13,274 nt of DNA from Veillonella parvula (GCA_947096075.1 CAMUQE010000044.1:1-13274), one strand, 5' to 3'. Counted from the stretch's first letter, positions 1 through 7,514 are shown. Numbers and translations: made by a program. Notes: generated by a model from the letters alone, not told the origin.

Positions 1-64
1 AAACCCCATTTTGCTGAAGAGGAAACTAAAACTAAAATAGTTCCTTTTCATTTTCCGTTCATCA

Positions 65-93
65 TTATAGCACAAAAGAGCCTATAAAAGAAT
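65..93 (-). promoter_or_regulatory. Possible leftward promoter for a gene beyond the left edge
   Basis: Read on the minus strand there is an extended -10 element, TGCTATAAT, at 73-65. A poor -35 (TTCTTT, 93-88) lies 17 bases upstream of it. It points out of the window. An open frame begins at ATG 51-49 and runs to base 1 without a stop (17 codons), but it has no convincing ribosome binding site. The real start of the left-hand gene may therefore lie outside the window. This is a motif match only. Confidence 0.35.
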
Positions 94-133
94 GTGGTTT
101 TACCATATTCTAATTGCGATTCCTTTAAAATAT

Positions 134-165
134 AAAAAAGGGACTGTTTTGTTACAGCCCCCTTT
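134..165 (-). terminator. Intrinsic terminator of the Yip1-like gene
   Basis: The stem pairs AAAGGG (137-142) with CCCTTT (160-165). An inner CTGT/ACAG stem follows, with a small internal loop between the two and a 6-base apical loop. On the minus strand a T-rich run follows the stem (TTTTTTATATTTT). It lies about 20 bases after the stop codon of the 187-858 gene. Confidence 0.75.
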
Positions 166-186
166 CATATTTTTCATGTTATGTAA

Positions 187-858
187 TTATCTGGAAGTAG
201 CAAGTGCTATCATTCCAATCAAGATACCTAAAACGATTATGGGAATTAAACTCGTAATAATAGAAATGCCAAAAGTTGCTAAACGGGATTTATTAATTTG
301 GCGACTTAACAATGTTAAACATACCCAGAATGTATAGACTGCAAAAGCTATCGTTGCGAATATAATAATAATTATCCATACGATACTACCTACTGTAGAA
401 TCAGGATTAGATCCTAGTAGCAACAAAAATGGCAATGATAGTAATAGAAAGCCAATGAAATATACTAGGCCCATAATCTGATTATAAGCTTGTTCATACC
501 ACATGATCTTTAACACAGACTCATATGTAGTATTGGCATCAAATTTATTGGCGACCCAAGAAAAAATAGCAGAATAAATAGCAATACCAATAAAAGCAAA
601 TAGCAAGCCAACCGCTAGGCCTAATAGGCCGATCCCAGAAAGAGCAGTCGCACCAGTAAGTGCAACATTAAGTTTATCTACAAATATCATACCCACAAGA
701 GCAGGTAGAATATTTGAAAATACGAATGACATTAATGCCAAAGCTGCTGTGGCATAGAACCCTTTTCGACAAGATCCATGTTCTACGATCTGTGGAATAC
801 CACGTTTAAAGGGGGCTACCATAAGCTGCCAAATATCTGAATACCATTTTGTTTCCAT
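187..858 (-). CDS. Yip1-like integral membrane protein of unknown function
   Basis: This encodes a 223-residue hydrophobic protein with five or so predicted membrane segments. A short amphipathic N-terminal region (METKWYSDIWQLMVAPFKRG) precedes the first segment. This layout, a soluble head with an early P-x-R/K-G region followed by a block of membrane helices, resembles bacterial Yip1-domain proteins. Their role is poorly defined. I chose ATG 858-856 because GGAGG sits four bases upstream. A longer reading from 903 adds 15 residues but has no such site. The gene stands alone: a terminator follows it, and upstream lie a micro-ORF pair and the znuA terminator. The family call is from overall appearance; it could equally be another small polytopic protein. 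I see no catalytic motif. Confidence 0.6.
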   Translation of the reverse strand: METKWYSDIWQLMVAPFKRGIPQIVEHGSCRKGFYATAALALMSFVFSNILPALVGMIFVDKLNVALTGATALSGIGLLGLAVGLLFAFIGIAIYSAIFSWVANKFDANTTYESVLKIMWYEQAYNQIMGLVYFIGFLLLSLPFLLLLGSNPDSTVGSIVWIIIIIFATIAFAVYTFWVCLTLLSRQINKSRLATFGISIITSLIPIIVLGILIGMIALATSR

Positions 859-923
859 AAAACCTCCAAAACACCTATATTTTTCTAATCGTAACACAAA
901 CAAACCATTTATAATACTATACC

Positions 924-1020
924 TTATAACTTTTCACTTTTAATTAATTGATTCCCTTCAAAATAATAATTATGGTCAAGACCTTTCATCAGCAACCTCT
1001 GATTTATTAATGATAACCAT
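924..1020 (-). other. Two overlapping micro-ORFs or a frameshifted small gene
   Basis: On the minus strand ATG 1020-1018 follows an AAAAAGGAG site at seven bases and opens a 14-residue frame (MVIINKSEVADERS, stop at 978-976). A second frame, offset by one base, starts at ATG 989-987. It has its own AGAGG six bases upstream and runs 21 residues to the TAA at 926-924. The second peptide contains GLDHNYYFEGNQ and looks protein-like. A TATAAT element lies upstream (about 1062-1057). The pair could be coupled small genes, a broken small gene, or chance in AT-rich DNA. I do not recognise either peptide. Confidence 0.3.
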
Positions 1021-1104
1021 ATCAAGTCTCCTTTTTATTTAATCTGATAATATATTATACTATATAATCTAACTTTTAAGATATTATTTCAGCCTATTAT
1101 AACG

Positions 1105-1131
1105 CAAAAAAGCAGCCCACTAGGGGCTGCT
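1105..1131 (-). terminator. Intrinsic terminator of znuA
   Basis: An eight-base perfect stem pairs 1111-1118 (AGCAGCCC) with 1124-1131 (GGGCTGCT) around a 5-base loop. On the minus strand it is followed by a run of Ts (1111-1106). It starts 12 bases past the znuA stop codon. Confidence 0.85.
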
Positions 1132-1143
1132 CTTTTGTTTATC

Positions 1144-2058
1144 TTATTGCAAAGATGCTGCAATTTTTGTAAGGTTTTCATCCATACGTTCTAAGTATGT
1201 TTTATTATCTTCGTTACTTTCGATAGTGTAAATAGTTTCTACCTTAGCGCCTACTTCTTGTGCCAAAGTTTTGGATACTTCTGGACTAGCCATTTCTTCT
1301 GCAAAGATAGTAGTAATATGGTTTTCTTTAGCGTATTCGATGAGTTTAGCCAATTGTGCTGCATTAGGTTCGCCTTCAGCAAATACATCTTCCACACTAT
1401 TTTGTTCTAAACCAAAGTCACGGCATAGGTACGCAAACGCTGCATGGCCTGTAACAAAGTTTTTATGAGGAGCTTTGGCGAATTGCTCTTCATATTTTTT
1501 AATCATTGCATCTAATTTAGCAATGTATTCAGTATAATTCTTTTCATAATAATCCTTGTTTGCTGGATCAACTTTTACAAGGGCATCCTTGATATTTTTC
1601 ACTTCAATTTTAGCATTTTTCAAAGATAACCATGCATGAGGATCTTCTGCACCATGTTCTTTAATTTCTTCTGGGTCAGTATTTTTAATAGCTTCAACAC
1701 CTTCAGTAGCTACAACAGATACGAGTTTATCATTTTTAGCTGCTTCAATAGCTTGTTTTGCCCAAGGCTCCATACCAAAACCGTTATATACAAATACTTG
1801 AGCTGTTGCCAATTGTTTCATATTTTCAGGCTTCAACTCGAAATCATGTGGTTCCACGCCATCTGGTATAATAGTAGATACATCTACCTTGTCACCACCA
1901 ATAGCCTTTGTAAACTCAGCCATTGCATTAAAGCTTGTTACCACTTGAATTTTTTTACCTGCTTGTTCCTTCTGTGCATTCGGTGTATCGTTGCCACAAC
2001 CTGCAAATAAAGCAGCCATCATAATACCTACAACTAACAAAATCAGTTTCTTGATCAT
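1144..2058 (-). CDS. znuA: Zinc ABC transporter substrate-binding lipoprotein (ZnuA/TroA family)
   Basis: This 304-residue protein captures zinc outside the membrane and delivers it to the ZnuB permease. The signal peptide ends in a lipobox, LFAG-Cys21, so the mature protein is lipid-anchored. Candidate metal ligands are His71 (GVEPHDFE), His141 (EDPHAWLS), His205 (VTGHAAFAY) and probably Glu280 in the YTIES stretch near the C-terminus, where related proteins often carry Asp. Three histidines fit a zinc-type rather than a manganese-type site. The loop before His141 (about 124-140) is acidic and has only one His (His135), so the His-rich loop of many ZnuA proteins is nearly absent. An AAGGAGG site six bases before ATG 2058-2056 sets the start. 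The gene is divergent from znuCB, and a probable Zur site lies between them. Confidence 0.9.
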   Translation of the reverse strand: MIKKLILLVVGIMMAALFAGCGNDTPNAQKEQAGKKIQVVTSFNAMAEFTKAIGGDKVDVSTIIPDGVEPHDFELKPENMKQLATAQVFVYNGFGMEPWAKQAIEAAKNDKLVSVVATEGVEAIKNTDPEEIKEHGAEDPHAWLSLKNAKIEVKNIKDALVKVDPANKDYYEKNYTEYIAKLDAMIKKYEEQFAKAPHKNFVTGHAAFAYLCRDFGLEQNSVEDVFAEGEPNAAQLAKLIEYAKENHITTIFAEEMASPEVSKTLAQEVGAKVETIYTIESNEDNKTYLERMDENLTKIAASLQ

Positions 2059-2127
2059 CGTAGTCCTCCTTTGTAAAATCCTGATCGCTATGCCTATACA
2101 GAATACACTCTATTCTTTAGTTGCAGT

Positions 2128-2142
2128 TGCGACTCAGTTGCA
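2128..2142. promoter_or_regulatory. Probable Zur operator (7-1-7 inverted repeat)
   Basis: The sequence TGCGACT-C-AGTTGCA is a 7-1-7 inverted repeat with one mismatch, the usual geometry of Fur-family boxes. An extra AGTTGCA half-site begins at about 2119. The right half covers the -35 box of the znuC promoter. It sits between divergent znuA and znuC, and a Fur-family gene is encoded nearby. Zinc-loaded repressor binding here would block znuCB and could also affect znuA. The link to the zur-like protein is inferred. Confidence 0.6.
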
Positions 2143-2166
2143 TTTGTAATATAGTTATAGTATAAA
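2138..2166 (+). promoter_or_regulatory. znuCB promoter
   Basis: TTGCAT (2138-2143) and TATAAA (2161-2166) are separated by exactly 17 bases, giving a good sigma-70-type promoter. Transcription would start near 2173, leaving a leader of about 33 bases before the znuC ATG at 2206. Confidence 0.65.
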
Positions 2167-2205
2167 CTTACTTAGAATTTTGTCAATCAGAAATGTGGTT
2201 TTCAT

Positions 2206-2973
2206 ATGTTATCTATAGAACATCTTTATTTTTCCTATCAAGGTCAACCGCCTTATGTGTTAAATGACCTTAATTTACATATTCACAGCGGTGATTATAT
2301 ATCCATCGTAGGAGACAATGGGTCTGGTAAAAGTACCTTGCTCCGCCTCATTTTAGGATTTCTTACGCCGGTAAAAGGTTCTATCAAGCGAAGCACCAAT
2401 AATATTCGATATGTGTCTCAAAAAAATGACTTCTCTCACGCAGGCTTTCCTATTACGGTAAAAGAAATCCTCGATTCCTACCGAAAACTTTTAAAGATTC
2501 AGGATAAGCAGGAAGTCAATCGCGTATTAAAGCTTACCCATATGATGGAATTTAAAGACCGTCTCATTAGTAAACTTTCAGGTGGACAAGCTCAGCGTGT
2601 ATCTATCGCCCGTGCCCTCATCGGTAAGCCAGATCTTATCATCCTCGATGAGCCTTCAACGGGTATCGACAGAAAAAGCCAAGAGGGCATCTATGCTCTA
2701 CTTCGCAATTTGAACCAAGAACACCATATTACGATTATCTCTGTTGAGCACAATATCGAAATGGCGCTTGCCAACTCTACCAATATCTACCATATTGCAA
2801 ATGGGCAAGGTCACCTTTGCTCCCCTGAGCAATATGCTAGAGAAATCATGCACAGTACAGGTCGCAATCCAATAGATCACGAAAACTGCTCCTGTTTCAC
2901 AGATGTAACAACAGAGGCTCAGGCTCAGGCTCAGGCCGATGATACCACAATTGAGGAGGTGCACCATGTTTAA
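2206..2973 (+). CDS. znuC: Zinc ABC transporter ATP-binding protein
   Basis: This 255-residue ATPase powers zinc import with ZnuA and ZnuB on the cytoplasmic face of the membrane. All ABC motifs are present: Walker A GDNGSGKST (36-44), Q-loop Gln72, signature LSGGQ (124-128), Walker B LIILDEP (144-150) and H-loop His182. After the ATPase core comes a tail (about 205-255) with His and Cys residues (DHENCSCF, terminal EVHHV). It includes an Ala-Gln repeat encoded by a tandem GCTCAG hexamer near 2917-2936. The start matches the family's usual beginning (MLSIEHLYFSY), yet there is no good Shine-Dalgarno sequence before ATG 2206, which is unlike most genes here. The stop overlaps the znuB start by 8 bp, so translation is probably coupled. 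Confidence 0.9.
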   Translation: MLSIEHLYFSYQGQPPYVLNDLNLHIHSGDYISIVGDNGSGKSTLLRLILGFLTPVKGSIKRSTNNIRYVSQKNDFSHAGFPITVKEILDSYRKLLKIQDKQEVNRVLKLTHMMEFKDRLISKLSGGQAQRVSIARALIGKPDLIILDEPSTGIDRKSQEGIYALLRNLNQEHHITIISVEHNIEMALANSTNIYHIANGQGHLCSPEQYAREIMHSTGRNPIDHENCSCFTDVTTEAQAQAQADDTTIEEVHHV

Positions 2974-3784
2974 TTATGATTTCATGCAAAATGCCTTCTT
3001 CGTAGCGATTTGTATTTCTCTTTTATGTCCATGTATTGGTATTTTTATGGTGCTACGCCGTTCCAGTATGATTGGGGACACCATGAGTCATGCATCTCTA
3101 GCAGGTATTACACTAGGCTTATTGACGAATACTAATCCAATTTTAGGGGCTTTTATCTTTACTGCTATCTGCGGTGCACTCATCGAGTTCTTGCGAAAAT
3201 ATTTTTCACACCATCTCGATTTGATTCTTACTATAATCTTATCCCTCAGCATTGGTACAGCTATTACGCTTATTAGCTCAGGCAAACTAAAGGCTAACGC
3301 AAATGTATTCTTTTTTGGTAGCATCCTAACGGTAAACGCAACTGATATGATTAGTATTGCTGTGCTTACAATCTTATCTGTTCTTACCTTATATTTCCTA
3401 TACAACTCACTTCTTTACATCGCCTATGATGAAGAGGCCGCTCGTGTAGCAGGTGTTAAGGTAGATTTTATTAACTATATCTTTGCTATCTTAATGGCTG
3501 CGGCCGTATCGATTTCTATTAAAATTGTTGGTGTTCTCGTATTAAGTGCCATGATTGCACTACCAGTAGCATCGGCATTACAATTAGAAAAAGGATTTAG
3601 AACAACACTACTCTGTTCCATTGGATTTAGCTTACTCGCTATGATCATTGGACTCTTTGGATCCTACTTCCTTAACGTAGCTCCTGGTGGTTTCGTGTCT
3701 CTAACATCGGTAGGTATTTTACTAGTAGTATTAGTCATTAAGAATATTCGAGCTATCATACGACGCGTGCAATTTAGCAAATAA
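2966..3784 (+). CDS. znuB: Zinc ABC transporter membrane permease (ABC-3 family)
   Basis: This 272-residue polytopic protein forms the channel of the zinc importer and pairs with ZnuC. It shows the features of the ABC-3 metal permeases: an early LRRSSMIGDTMSHASLAG segment after the first membrane helix, many hydrophobic segments, a cytoplasmic stretch with YDEEAARVAGV that probably contacts the ATPase, and a late GVLVLSAMIALPVASA segment. ATG 2966 is preferred because GAGGAGGTG precedes it by a few bases. An in-frame start at 2939 would add nine residues and overlap znuC more deeply. I see no terminator right after the gene, so some transcripts may read through to zur. Confidence 0.9.
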   Translation: MFNYDFMQNAFFVAICISLLCPCIGIFMVLRRSSMIGDTMSHASLAGITLGLLTNTNPILGAFIFTAICGALIEFLRKYFSHHLDLILTIILSLSIGTAITLISSGKLKANANVFFFGSILTVNATDMISIAVLTILSVLTLYFLYNSLLYIAYDEEAARVAGVKVDFINYIFAILMAAAVSISIKIVGVLVLSAMIALPVASALQLEKGFRTTLLCSIGFSLLAMIIGLFGSYFLNVAPGGFVSLTSVGILLVVLVIKNIRAIIRRVQFSK

Positions 3785-3993
3785 ACTAAAACAATCATTA
3801 ATATGTTTAGATATAAACAACATAGCTAGTTAGAGTAATATAGCTAGTTAGAGTTGAATAATATAATTAGTTAAATTAAAAAATACAGCTAACTAAATCC
3901 GATAGTATATTTGATATATTGTTAGCCATATAAATCATCTAACTATACAAGTGTATAACAGTTTTAGTATTAAAACAGAATCGAAAGAGAGTT
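3785..3993. repeat. Repeat-containing gap between znuB and zur
   Basis: The gap carries two perfect 15-base copies of ATAGCTAGTTAGAGT at 3822-3836 and 3840-3854, an 18-base period. A degenerate copy (TTAGTTAAA) lies near 3867, and two inverted relatives containing CTAACTA or CTAACTAT lie near 3889 and 3939. These may be operator half-sites for a regulator of zur, or a decayed hairpin. No clear promoter or terminator can be fixed in this AT-rich stretch. Confidence 0.45.
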
Positions 3994-4401
3994 ATGAATA
4001 CAACAGCTTGGCCGGAAGGCATAAAAAAGACCAAACAGCGCGAAGCCATTTGGTCTGTATTAACAACTACAGATAAACCTATTACAGCCCTTGAAATCGC
4101 AGAACGCTTAGGTGACGGTAGCACTACTTGGATGTCTACTATCTACCGTACCCTTGAACTATTAGAAACTAAGGGTATCGTTACACGTACCACGCTCATG
4201 GGTAGTGAGATGGCATATTATGAAATTACCCCTCATACACATCGCCACTATGCTGTATGTACGAGCTGTGGTGCCATGATACCGCTCCATACCTGTCCCG
4301 TCGTAGAAATGCCACAAGAACTTAACGATGCAGGATTTACCGTAACAGAACATCACCTTGAGATCGCAGGGATTTGTAAGAAGTGCAAAAACAAGAAGTA
4401 G
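3994..4401 (+). CDS. zur: Fur-family metal regulator, probably Zur
   Basis: This 135-residue DNA-binding repressor has a winged-helix N-terminal half (about 10-80, with STIYRTLELLETKGIV as the recognition region) and a metal-binding C-terminal half. The structural zinc site is complete: Cys89-x-x-Cys92 (VCTSCG) and Cys128-x-x-Cys131 (ICKKC). A His cluster (HTHRH, 81-85), His99, Cys101 and the pair His120-His121 could form the sensory metal site. Genes immediately upstream encode the zinc importer, which argues for Zur rather than Fur or PerR; the sequence alone does not exclude those. The length is normal for the family. ATG 3994 has only a weak AGAGAG ribosome site, but upstream sequence offers no better start. 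A terminator follows about 30 bases after the stop. Confidence 0.8.
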   Translation: MNTTAWPEGIKKTKQREAIWSVLTTTDKPITALEIAERLGDGSTTWMSTIYRTLELLETKGIVTRTTLMGSEMAYYEITPHTHRHYAVCTSCGAMIPLHTCPVVEMPQELNDAGFTVTEHHLEIAGICKKCKNKK

Positions 4402-4428
4402 AAAATAGACAACTAATGTTTAAACAAC

Positions 4429-4461
4429 AAAAAGGACGCAACTGATAGTTACGTCCTTTTT
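4429..4461. terminator. Bidirectional terminator between zur and dcuA
   Basis: AAAAAGGACG (4429-4438) pairs with CGTCCTTTTT (4452-4461). An inner AACT/AGTT stem and a 3-base loop follow after a C/A mismatch. Runs of A and T on the two sides let it work for convergent zur (plus) and dcuA (minus). Confidence 0.9.
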
Positions 4462-4506
4462 AGTTTTAAAATATATTTTGTATTAACCTTATTTAGCTTT
4501 CACCAA

Positions 4507-5847
4507 TTACAGCATCAACGGAGCCACTACAAAACCGAGTGCTACAGAAATGGCGATGGCAAGTACGCCTGGAATGAAGAACGGATGGTTAAATACAAGC
4601 TTACCGATTCGCGTAGAGCCCGTATCGTCCATTTGTACAGCCCCCAAAAGTGTTGGATATGTAGGCAATACGAAGAGTGCAGATACAGCTGCGAAGGATG
4701 CGATAATAATATAAACCGATCCTGTGTTCTCTGGTGTAATACCGAGAGCTAGAATTACAGCTGGTACCAAAGCTTGTGTAGTTGCCGCTTGGCTATACAA
4801 CAATGTACTTGCAAAGAAGAAGGCTACCGCCAATAGGAACGGATATGCTGTTACCATGCTAGAAGCGAGTGCTTTAATTTCAGGAATATGACCTTTTACA
4901 AAGGTATCGCCCAACCATGCTACACCTAGTACGCAAACACAAGCAGATAAGCCGGATTTGAATGTACTTGTATTAACAAGTTCTGCTGTATCAAGCTTAC
5001 AGAAGAATGTTATAGCAGCCGCAATAATCATCATAAATCCGATGATAGCATCGTTTCGACCAAAGATAACTGGTTTAATAAGACCAATATTTTTGGAAAT
5101 TGCTGTTGCATAGAATACGATACAAATGATACCAATCAAGAAGATCAATACAGAAGCTTTTGCACCAGGTTTTAAGTGGAAATCCGTGTTTTTTTCACGA
5201 GGTGGCGCCACGTGACCTGCTGCCAAACGTTCTTGATATACTGGATCAGAAGATAAATCATTATTCGCAAAGGTAGACATGATAAATGCCGTAATCATAA
5301 CCCCTACGAATGTTGTGGAAATACAGATCGCGAGCAATGTAGGATAGTTAACACCATATGGCTCAAGGAATCCACTCATAGCAACTACTGCTGCCGATAC
5401 AGGACTCGCTGTGATACCAATTTGGCTCGCTACAACGGCAATAGATAATGGTACAGATGGCTTAATGTTTTCACTTTTCGCCACCTCTACGATTACTGGA
5501 ATCATAGAGAATGCTGTATGACCAGTACCTGCTAAAATAGTTAAGAAATACGTAACAGTTGGTGCTAAGTAGTTGATGTGCTTTGGATTTTTACGCAAAA
5601 TATTTTCAGCAATGCGCACCAAATAATCAAGCCCGCCGGCTAACTGTAAGGCACAGATGGCTGCGATAGCAGACATGATAATCAGAATTACATCCCACGG
5701 AATTTGTCCCGGGAACATCCCCATACCAAGGCTTAACAACACAACCCCAAGGCCGCCAGCGTAACCGATACCCATACCACCTAGGCGAACACCGAGGAAG
5801 ATGGCACCAAATAAAATAATAACTTGCATAATTACATAAATGTCCAT
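4507..5847 (-). CDS. dcuA: Anaerobic C4-dicarboxylate antiporter, DcuA type
   Basis: This 446-residue inner-membrane carrier should exchange or take up fumarate, malate, aspartate and succinate under anaerobic conditions. The whole length is Dcu-like: LGVRLGGMGIGYAGGLGV near the N-terminus, GGLDYL (71-76), ILAGTGH (105-110), ITASPVSAAVV (145-155), then SACVCVLGVAWLGDTFV, LLYSQAATTQAL and LPTYPTLLGAVQMDDTGST in the C-terminal half. From memory of the two E. coli proteins, these C-terminal motifs resemble DcuA more than DcuB. ATG 5847-5845 is preceded by GGAGGT at a good distance; the upstream in-frame start at 5880 would add 11 residues and lacks a site. The gene has its own terminator downstream (shared with zur), and the bioA terminator lies upstream, so it is probably transcribed alone. 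Substrate direction is not visible from sequence. Confidence 0.88.
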   Translation of the reverse strand: MDIYVIMQVIILFGAIFLGVRLGGMGIGYAGGLGVVLLSLGMGMFPGQIPWDVILIIMSAIAAICALQLAGGLDYLVRIAENILRKNPKHINYLAPTVTYFLTILAGTGHTAFSMIPVIVEVAKSENIKPSVPLSIAVVASQIGITASPVSAAVVAMSGFLEPYGVNYPTLLAICISTTFVGVMITAFIMSTFANNDLSSDPVYQERLAAGHVAPPREKNTDFHLKPGAKASVLIFLIGIICIVFYATAISKNIGLIKPVIFGRNDAIIGFMMIIAAAITFFCKLDTAELVNTSTFKSGLSACVCVLGVAWLGDTFVKGHIPEIKALASSMVTAYPFLLAVAFFFASTLLYSQAATTQALVPAVILALGITPENTGSVYIIIASFAAVSALFVLPTYPTLLGAVQMDDTGSTRIGKLVFNHPFFIPGVLAIAISVALGFVVAPLML

Positions 5848-5959
5848 ACGATGACCTCCTTTATACATATATAGTATCATAGATATGCTAAATAATCATC
5901 GAATTTTGGCAATGTATAGTCTATAGTTTAAAATATGACGAAATTTCGATATGCTATAC

Positions 5960-6012
5960 AAAAAAACTACACCCCATTGCCTTAAACTACTAACAAAAGA
6001 CAATAGGTGTAG
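5960..6012 (-). terminator. Intrinsic terminator of bioA
   Basis: On the minus strand CTACACC (6012-6006) pairs with GGTGTAG (5973-5967). An inner ATTG/CAAT stem follows, with a long loop, and a run of seven Ts closes it (5966-5960). It begins 23 bases after the bioA stop codon and separates bioA from dcuA. Confidence 0.8.
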
Positions 6013-6034
6013 CTTTCCAATAATTAATTTAGCA

Positions 6035-7423
6035 TTATAAAATAATTGGGCGCATATCTTCAAGTATCCCCTCTTCCTCAGTTGCACGTTGGATACTTTC
6101 ACCCACAATACGAACCATATCCTCTAATTGTTCCACAGTGGATGCCAATGGAGGCATGAGAATAACCACGTCACCGATAGGACGACAGATAAGCCCTTGC
6201 TCACGGGCAAGGATTGCCACCTTAGCACCGACCGCATCATTTGGGCGATACGCTTCGTGAGTTGCCACATTTTTTTCAAGTTCAATACCTACGATGAGGC
6301 CTCGCTGACGAACCTCTTTAACATGCTTCAATGACTTAATAGGTTCTAAAGCCTTTGTGAAAGCTTCTACTTTAGCAGGCAATTGTTCAATTACCTTTTC
6401 ATCACGGAATACTTTCAAAGAAGCCAATGCAACGGCACAAGCCAAGGCATTACCGGTATAGGAATGACCATGATAGAAGGTTTTCTTTTCTTCAAAAGTG
6501 CCGAGGAATGCATCGAATACGCGTTTTGTAGTCAATGTTGCTGCTAATGGAAGGTACCCACCAGTGATGCCTTTAGATAAGGTCATAAAATCTGGAGATA
6601 CGCCTTCATGCTCGCAGGCAAAGAATTTACCAGTCCGACCAAAGCCTGTAGCCACTTCGTCGACGATGAGGAATACATCGTGTTGTTCTGTTAACTCACG
6701 AACACGTTTCAAATAGCCGTGAGGCATTACGAGCATGCCTGCTGCTGCTTGCACCAATGGTTCCATAACGAGAGCCGTGATTTCATCGCCTTCTTCGTTA
6801 AGGATGCGTTCCAATTCAGCCAAAGACTCTTCAAAGGCTTTATCTCGATCTGCCAAATCTCTATACACACCAGGGCTTGGCAATGTTAATGGTTTAAATA
6901 ATAGATTATGGAATACTTGGTGAAATAATTGAATACCACCTACGGATACCGTGCCTAATGTATCCCCATGATAGCCTGCATTGAGGGCGATAAACTTAGT
7001 TTTCTTAGTTTGGCCCACTTGCTGACGATATTGATATGCCATTTTAATAGCCACTTCGATAGCTGTACTGCCATCATCGGACAAAAATACTTTATCGAGG
7101 CCTTTTGGAGCAAGCTCTACAAGTTCTTTACACAATTGTGCAGACGGAGGACTTACGAGACCTAATAATGTGCTATGTGCAATTTTATCGATTTGATCCT
7201 TCAATGCTTGGTTCAATACAGGATGGTTGTGACCATGAATATTAACCCACAACGAAGATACGCCATCGTAATACTTTTTACCGTTCTCATCGATGAGATA
7301 TACCCCCTCACCGCGTTCAATTACCACTGGCTCTTGTGCTAGCCAATCTTGCATTTGTGTAAATGGATGCCATACAAACTCGTGGTCCCATTGTGCTGCT
7401 TGTGAAAGCTGTTTTTCTGCCAT
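6035..7423 (-). CDS. bioA: Adenosylmethionine-8-amino-7-oxononanoate aminotransferase
   Basis: This 462-residue PLP enzyme makes 7,8-diaminopelargonate from 8-amino-7-oxononanoate (EC 2.6.1.62), the antepenultimate step of biotin synthesis. It belongs to class III aminotransferases. The N-terminal WHPFTQM (18-24) is typical of BioA. Further visible motifs are SSLWVNIHGHNHP (56-68), SDDGSTAIEVAIKMAYQY (115-132), YHGDT (151-155, the aromatic residue over PLP), VDEVATGFGRTG (254-265, Asp255 at the pyridine nitrogen) and LSKGITGGYLPL with the probable PLP lysine Lys284. GAGGTGA upstream supports ATG 7423-7421. Some Firmicute relatives use lysine instead of S-adenosylmethionine as amino donor, and this cannot be settled by eye. 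A BirA-like operator lies 64-91 bases upstream, and bioD is the next gene upstream on the same strand. Confidence 0.92.
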   Translation of the reverse strand: MAEKQLSQAAQWDHEFVWHPFTQMQDWLAQEPVVIERGEGVYLIDENGKKYYDGVSSLWVNIHGHNHPVLNQALKDQIDKIAHSTLLGLVSPPSAQLCKELVELAPKGLDKVFLSDDGSTAIEVAIKMAYQYRQQVGQTKKTKFIALNAGYHGDTLGTVSVGGIQLFHQVFHNLLFKPLTLPSPGVYRDLADRDKAFEESLAELERILNEEGDEITALVMEPLVQAAAGMLVMPHGYLKRVRELTEQHDVFLIVDEVATGFGRTGKFFACEHEGVSPDFMTLSKGITGGYLPLAATLTTKRVFDAFLGTFEEKKTFYHGHSYTGNALACAVALASLKVFRDEKVIEQLPAKVEAFTKALEPIKSLKHVKEVRQRGLIVGIELEKNVATHEAYRPNDAVGAKVAILAREQGLICRPIGDVVILMPPLASTVEQLEDMVRIVGESIQRATEEEGILEDMRPIIL

Positions 7424-7486
7424 TTCGTCACCTCATACTTACTAAGTTTTACAAACTATAACTCTCTATGACTATAATTAATGTAA

Positions 7487-7514
7487 GTTAACTTACTATA
7501 TATAGTAAGTTATA
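7487..7514. promoter_or_regulatory. Probable BirA (biotin) operator of bioA
   Basis: On the plus strand GTTAAC (7487-7492) and GTTATA (7509-7514) are separated by 16 bases. The region 7489-7512 is a perfect 24-base palindrome, and 7483-7496 is a second, overlapping 14-base palindrome. BirA sites in many Firmicutes are paired GTTAAC-type halves with about 14-16 bases between them. The site lies in the bioA promoter region, next to a possible TATAGT -10 on the minus strand at 7476-7471. Binding by BirA is inferred. Confidence 0.55.

Noticed and set aside
92..337. 81-codon open frame on the plus strand at the left end
   Set aside because: It crosses the terminator and the antisense of the Yip1-like gene; composition is that of a shadow frame.
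1636..2010. 124-codon open frame antisense to znuA
   Set aside because: It lies wholly inside a well-supported gene on the other strand and shows no family features or ribosome site.
2059..2205. Possible zinc-responsive riboswitch or leader in the znuA-znuC gap
   Set aside because: No stable stem-loop or attenuator is visible; a promoter and Fur-type box account for the region.
5896..6108. 70-codon open frame on the minus strand
   Set aside because: It overlaps the 3' end of bioA out of frame and runs through the bioA terminator, with no supporting motif.
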